Of a stretch of DNA of 64,000 nt, positions 60,810 to 64,000 are shown piece by piece. Within the stretch, counting starts at the first letter, position 1, and every line of letters begins with the position of its first letter. The position numbers were made by a program, and so were the translations under genes. This DNA comes from an uncultured Blautia sp. (GTDB lineage: Bacteria; Bacillota; Clostridia; Lachnospirales; Lachnospiraceae): the NCBI GenBank assembly GCA_937893675.1, contig CALBGI010000033.1:24119-88118 (forward strand). Reading direction: 5' to 3'. The notes below the pieces were generated by a model, which was not told where the DNA came from, ran no database searches, and saw nothing but the letters and a program-made list of their open reading frames with translations.

Positions 60810-60879
60810 ATGTTATTTTCTTGGCAGAAAAGATAGTGTCGGTGTACAGGACGCTACATAGAGAAATGGAGGAAAGAGA

Positions 60880-63810
60880 ATGGGAAACGTAGAAGTTGCA
60901 TGGGAAGATATCATTAGTGTGCTTCAGCTGGTGCGTACGCATCTGATTGTGATTGTTGTGGCGCTGCTCTGTATGGTCGCGGGGATGATTTTGGCGCATA
61001 AGCTAGAGAAGCCGAAGAGAGGGTTTGTCAGGATACAGTCGCTGATCGCGTTTATTGTGGTTGTGGCTGTAGTAATGAACGTCATGCTGGCAGGTACCTT
61101 AAGTAATACGCTGAATGTATTGTTATCTGACAAGGGGGCTTTGTCACAGGAAAGTATTGATAATTCGCGTGCGGTGATCGAGGAAGTTACGAGTGAGGGA
61201 ATCGTCATGACGAAGAATGAAGATTCGTTTCTGCCGGTCGCGCCGGAGCGGATCAACGTGTTCGGATGGGCATCCACAAACCCGATTTATGGCGGAACAG
61301 GATCCGGGACCGTAGATACGGCTACAGCAGTAGGTATCCTTGAAGGACTTGAAAATGCAGGATTCGAGACAAATAGTGAGCTGACAGATATGTACATAGA
61401 GTACAGGGCGGATCGTCCTGGCATCAGCATTAATGAGGGGCAGGACTGGACACTTCCAGAAGTACCGGTATCTGATTATTCTGATGAGATAATTCAGAAT
61501 GCGAAAGATTTTTCTGACATAGCGATGATCGTTATCTCTCGAAGCGGTGGCGAAGGAGCAGATCTTCCCCACGATATGGGCGCTGTCATGGACGGATCAT
61601 GGAATCGGGGAACAAAGTATACAAATGCAAGTTATCAGAATAATTCATCTGAATATAATGACTTTACGGATGGACAGACTTATCTGGAGTTAAGCCAGAC
61701 AGAAAAAGATTTGGTGGATATGGTCTGCAGCGAGTTTGAAGATGTTATTGTTGTGTATAACGGTGCCAATACATTTGAACTTGGCTGGACGAATGAGTAT
61801 GAGCAGATTAAGAGTGTTCTCCTCTGTGCAGGCGCCGGTGCGACAGGATTTAACGCACTGGGTGATGTTCTTTCGGGAAATGTAAATCCGTCGGGAAGAA
61901 CAGCGGATACATGGGTTCAGGATTTGACACAGACACCATACTACAATAATATCGGACATTTTGCTTATACGAATACACAGGAGACAGCAGAGGCAGCTCT
62001 TGCGTCATGGGAAAAAGCAGATGGTATCGTTTCATTCGTAAACTACACAGAGGGTATTTATACAGGTTATCGTTTCTACGAGACGGCGGCAGAGGAAGGA
62101 CTGATTAATTATGACGAACAGGTACTCTACCCGTTCGGATACGGACTTTCCTATAGCACATTTACACAAGAGATGGGCGACTTGAATGCGACAGGAAATG
62201 TGATCAGTGTAGATGTGACAGTAACTAATACAGGGAATACAACGGGAAAAGATGTAGTACAGCTCTATTATACACCGCCTTATGAGAATGGTGGCCTTGA
62301 AAAGTCCAGTGTCAACCTTGCGGCATTTGACAAGACAGATATGCTTGAGCCGGGAGATTCCCAGACTCTGACACTTGAGTTTAATATCGAAGATATGGCT
62401 TCTTATGATACGGCGGGAGATGGCCAATACATTCTTGAGGCAGGAACCTACGGGATTAGTCTCAGATCCAACAGCCATGACGTGATTGACAGCCGTGATT
62501 ATGAGCTAGGCGAAGACATCGTTTATAATGAGTCTAATCCGCACTCTGACGATGTGGTTGCAGCGACAAATAAATTTGATTTTGCAGAAGGAAACATTAC
62601 ATATCTGTCAAGAGCGGACGGATTTGCAAATTACGAGGAAGCGGTGAGTGCTCCGGCAAACTATGAGCTGGATGGAGAAGTACTTGGAAATGGAACATAT
62701 GATCCGACCGATTACAATAACCCAGACGATGTTATGCCGACGACAGGGGCGGACAATGGTATGGAACTTTACGACTTGAGAGGCGCAGCCTATGATGATC
62801 CAAGATGGGATGTCCTTTTGGATCAGGTGACAGTAGAAGAGATGGTCGAGCTGATTGCTTACGGCGGACATCAGACAGCGGCAGTAGACTCTGCAGGTAA
62901 GATCAGGACAATGGATACTGACGGCCCAGCAGGTGTAAACTCCAGCACACTTGGGGCCTTCGGTACAGGATACTGTTCAGAAGTGCTGATCGCGCAGACA
63001 TGGAATGTAGATCTGGCAGAGAAAGCAGCAGACGGAATATGCCGTGAATTTGCAGACTATGGTATTGTGGGCTGGTATGCACCCTCCATGAACCTGCACA
63101 GAAGCGCATTCGGCGGACGCAACTTCGAGTATTATTCAGAAGACAGTCTGCTCAGCAGCAGGATGGCATATGCAGAAGTATCTGCGGCAGTACAGCACAA
63201 CATCTATCCATATATCAAACACTTTGTACTGAATGAGCAGGAGATTAATAGAAATGCTCTGTTGTGTACATGGTTCAATGAGCAGAGTTTAAGAGAACTG
63301 TATTTCAAACCATTTGAATATTGTGTGAAAAATACAGAGTCCGGAAAGCTTGCGATTATGTCTTCCTACAATTATATCGGAACAGAATGGGCGGGAAGTT
63401 GTTCTGCACTGCTTCATGATGTCCTGCGAAGTGAATGGGGATTTGAGGGTATGGTAATCTCCGACTACTTTGGAAATTACGGTTACATGGATGCTGACCG
63501 TGCAGTAAGAGGCGGCACGGATATGATGTTGGGAACAGCAGGAAATGACGCGATCATGACAGACTTAAGCGCTACAAGCGTGATCGCTATGAGAAATGCC
63601 ACAAAGAATATCTTCTATGTGACTGTAAACAGTGCAGCTTATGATTCCTATACACCGGGAGAAATTCCAGACTGGATGCGTACGATGTACGTTGTGGATG
63701 GTGTACTTGCAGTGCTGATTATAGTAGCAGAGGTTCTTGTTGTAAGAAATTATCAGAGAAAAAAGAGCACATTCAAAATTGAAATAATCAGCTCAGACGA
63801 CAGACGGTAA
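60880..63810 (+). CDS. Membrane-anchored GH3 beta-glucosidase with permuted domain order
   Basis: 976 aa. Two membrane helices (about 20-40 and 50-72), then the GH3 C-terminal-type domain first (SEGIVMTKNEDSFLPV, INVFGWASTNP), a fibronectin-III-like domain (about 430-540), and the GH3 catalytic TIM-barrel last (about 640-900). The catalytic part has DTDGPAGVNS, KHFVLNEQEINR, and GMVISDYFG with nucleophile about D862. A final membrane helix (about 940-957) ends the protein. This reversed order is known in some rumen and gut Firmicute GH3 enzymes. It should cut beta-glucosides or similar near the membrane. AATGGAGG before the ATG. Confidence 0.88.
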   Translation: MGNVEVAWEDIISVLQLVRTHLIVIVVALLCMVAGMILAHKLEKPKRGFVRIQSLIAFIVVVAVVMNVMLAGTLSNTLNVLLSDKGALSQESIDNSRAVIEEVTSEGIVMTKNEDSFLPVAPERINVFGWASTNPIYGGTGSGTVDTATAVGILEGLENAGFETNSELTDMYIEYRADRPGISINEGQDWTLPEVPVSDYSDEIIQNAKDFSDIAMIVISRSGGEGADLPHDMGAVMDGSWNRGTKYTNASYQNNSSEYNDFTDGQTYLELSQTEKDLVDMVCSEFEDVIVVYNGANTFELGWTNEYEQIKSVLLCAGAGATGFNALGDVLSGNVNPSGRTADTWVQDLTQTPYYNNIGHFAYTNTQETAEAALASWEKADGIVSFVNYTEGIYTGYRFYETAAEEGLINYDEQVLYPFGYGLSYSTFTQEMGDLNATGNVISVDVTVTNTGNTTGKDVVQLYYTPPYENGGLEKSSVNLAAFDKTDMLEPGDSQTLTLEFNIEDMASYDTAGDGQYILEAGTYGISLRSNSHDVIDSRDYELGEDIVYNESNPHSDDVVAATNKFDFAEGNITYLSRADGFANYEEAVSAPANYELDGEVLGNGTYDPTDYNNPDDVMPTTGADNGMELYDLRGAAYDDPRWDVLLDQVTVEEMVELIAYGGHQTAAVDSAGKIRTMDTDGPAGVNSSTLGAFGTGYCSEVLIAQTWNVDLAEKAADGICREFADYGIVGWYAPSMNLHRSAFGGRNFEYYSEDSLLSSRMAYAEVSAAVQHNIYPYIKHFVLNEQEINRNALLCTWFNEQSLRELYFKPFEYCVKNTESGKLAIMSSYNYIGTEWAGSCSALLHDVLRSEWGFEGMVISDYFGNYGYMDADRAVRGGTDMMLGTAGNDAIMTDLSATSVIAMRNATKNIFYVTVNSAAYDSYTPGEIPDWMRTMYVVDGVLAVLIIVAEVLVVRNYQRKKSTFKIEIISSDDRR

Positions 63811-63910
63811 GAGAATCTGTAAAGCGGTATTTCCGGGCAAAGGGATTTGGCGGGCTTTATGGAGTGTATGAAAAAAAGTCTGTAATTAAGATCTTCTATG
63901 ATAATGATTG

Positions 63911-63949
63911 GGGATGGAAGCTCGTTCCAGAGCTTTCATCCCTCGTTTT
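63911..63949 (+). terminator. Terminator after the GH3 gene
   Basis: A 13-base stem with one wobble pair, GGGATGGAAGCTC (63911-63923) and GAGCTTTCATCCC (63930-63942), then TCGTTTT. The stretch 63811-63910 holds no gene that I can support. Confidence 0.7.
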
Positions 63950-63968
63950 GTGTCACAGTAAAAATAAA

Positions 63969-63987
63969 CCCCCTGCTATGCAGGGGG
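63969..63987 (-). terminator. Hairpin facing a minus-strand gene beyond the window
   Basis: CCCCCTGC-TAT-GCAGGGGG. On the minus strand it is followed by TTTATTTTTA, so it probably ends a convergent gene entering from the right. Confidence 0.65.
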
Positions 63988-64000
63988 AGGGTGAATCTTT

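Noticed and set aside
60743..60879. LytTR direct-repeat operator ahead of the GH3 gene
   Set aside because: I looked for a repeat with 21-22 base phasing and found only the terminator hairpin and a weak promoter, so control of GH3 by the adjacent regulator stays unproven.
1..64000. CRISPR arrays, insertion sequences, integrases, phage genes or rRNA
   Set aside because: None seen: the only exact longer repeats noticed are the two 14-base agr operator copies, and no transposase or recombinase motif appears in any frame read.

Overview
The window looks like chromosome from a gut-type Lachnospiraceae bacterium (Firmicutes, Clostridia), possibly an acetogen or formate/H2 metaboliser. This rests on the gene content: [FeFe] hydrogenase, GGGtGRT protein, EFR1 ferredoxin, agr-type peptide signalling, YesMN-controlled sugar uptake, AGGAGG ribosome sites and moderate G+C. 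The genus cannot be fixed from this sequence. Most genes are on the + strand in compact operons with ATGA stop/start overlaps.

Layout. 1-3.3 kb: tail of a formate dehydrogenase, two polyferredoxins and an [FeFe] hydrogenase, in the order of a hydrogen-dependent CO2 reductase (HDCR). 3.4-7.3 kb: mixed small enzymes (CDP-alcohol transferase, nucleoside phosphorylase, GNAT, CAT-like, CPBP protease). 7.3-12.7 kb: thiamine operon thiW-thiM-thiE-HAD-thiD-thiC behind a textbook promoter, a TPP riboswitch and its terminator, followed by a second structured leader that I cannot assign. 12.7-13.6 kb: M23 peptidase on the minus strand. 13.8-19.3 kb: an agr quorum-sensing locus (agrA, agrC, agrD-like peptide, truncated agrB) running into an AT-rich, decayed region of small membrane or lipoproteins and frameshifted genes.

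19.4-25.5 kb: the complete selenocysteine set selB, selD (itself with an in-frame UGA/Sec codon), selA and a tRNA-Sec on the minus strand, then fdhD and a FocA-type formate channel. It very probably serves the selenium/molybdenum formate dehydrogenase at the left edge, so two separated blocks form one formate/H2 module. 25.5-29 kb: topB, a left-handed beta-helix transferase and a metallo-beta-lactamase-fold protein. 29-30.8 kb (minus): GGGtGRT protein plus an IscU-like scaffold, a conserved pair of unknown function.

31-32.7 kb: TraX-like membrane protein, EFR1 ferredoxin and a tiny minus-strand protein. 32.8-37.8 kb: OmpR-type two-component system with a MacB/FtsX-type ABC exporter. 38-45.7 kb: fucosylated-glycan locus (ABC importer, GH29 alpha-L-fucosidase, YesM/YesN pair). 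45.9-51.5 kb: MATE pump, TRIC-like channel, cupin, HAD, M20 peptidase, and a PTP-like protein that lacks the catalytic arginine. 51.5-56.6 kb: five-gene Opp/Nik-type ABC importer. 56.8-58.4 kb: ilvN-ilvC. 58.5-63.8 kb: LytTR/GHKL two-component system followed by a membrane-anchored, domain-permuted GH3 glucosidase.

No CRISPR array, insertion sequence, integrase or rRNA was seen. The observations I rate most worth following are the second thi leader RNA, the PTP-like protein without its P-loop arginine, the FdhD without its usual CxxC loop, the GGGtGRT/IscU-like pair with a perfect inverted repeat in its promoter region, and the agr locus with 21-bp-phased direct repeats and a broken agrB.
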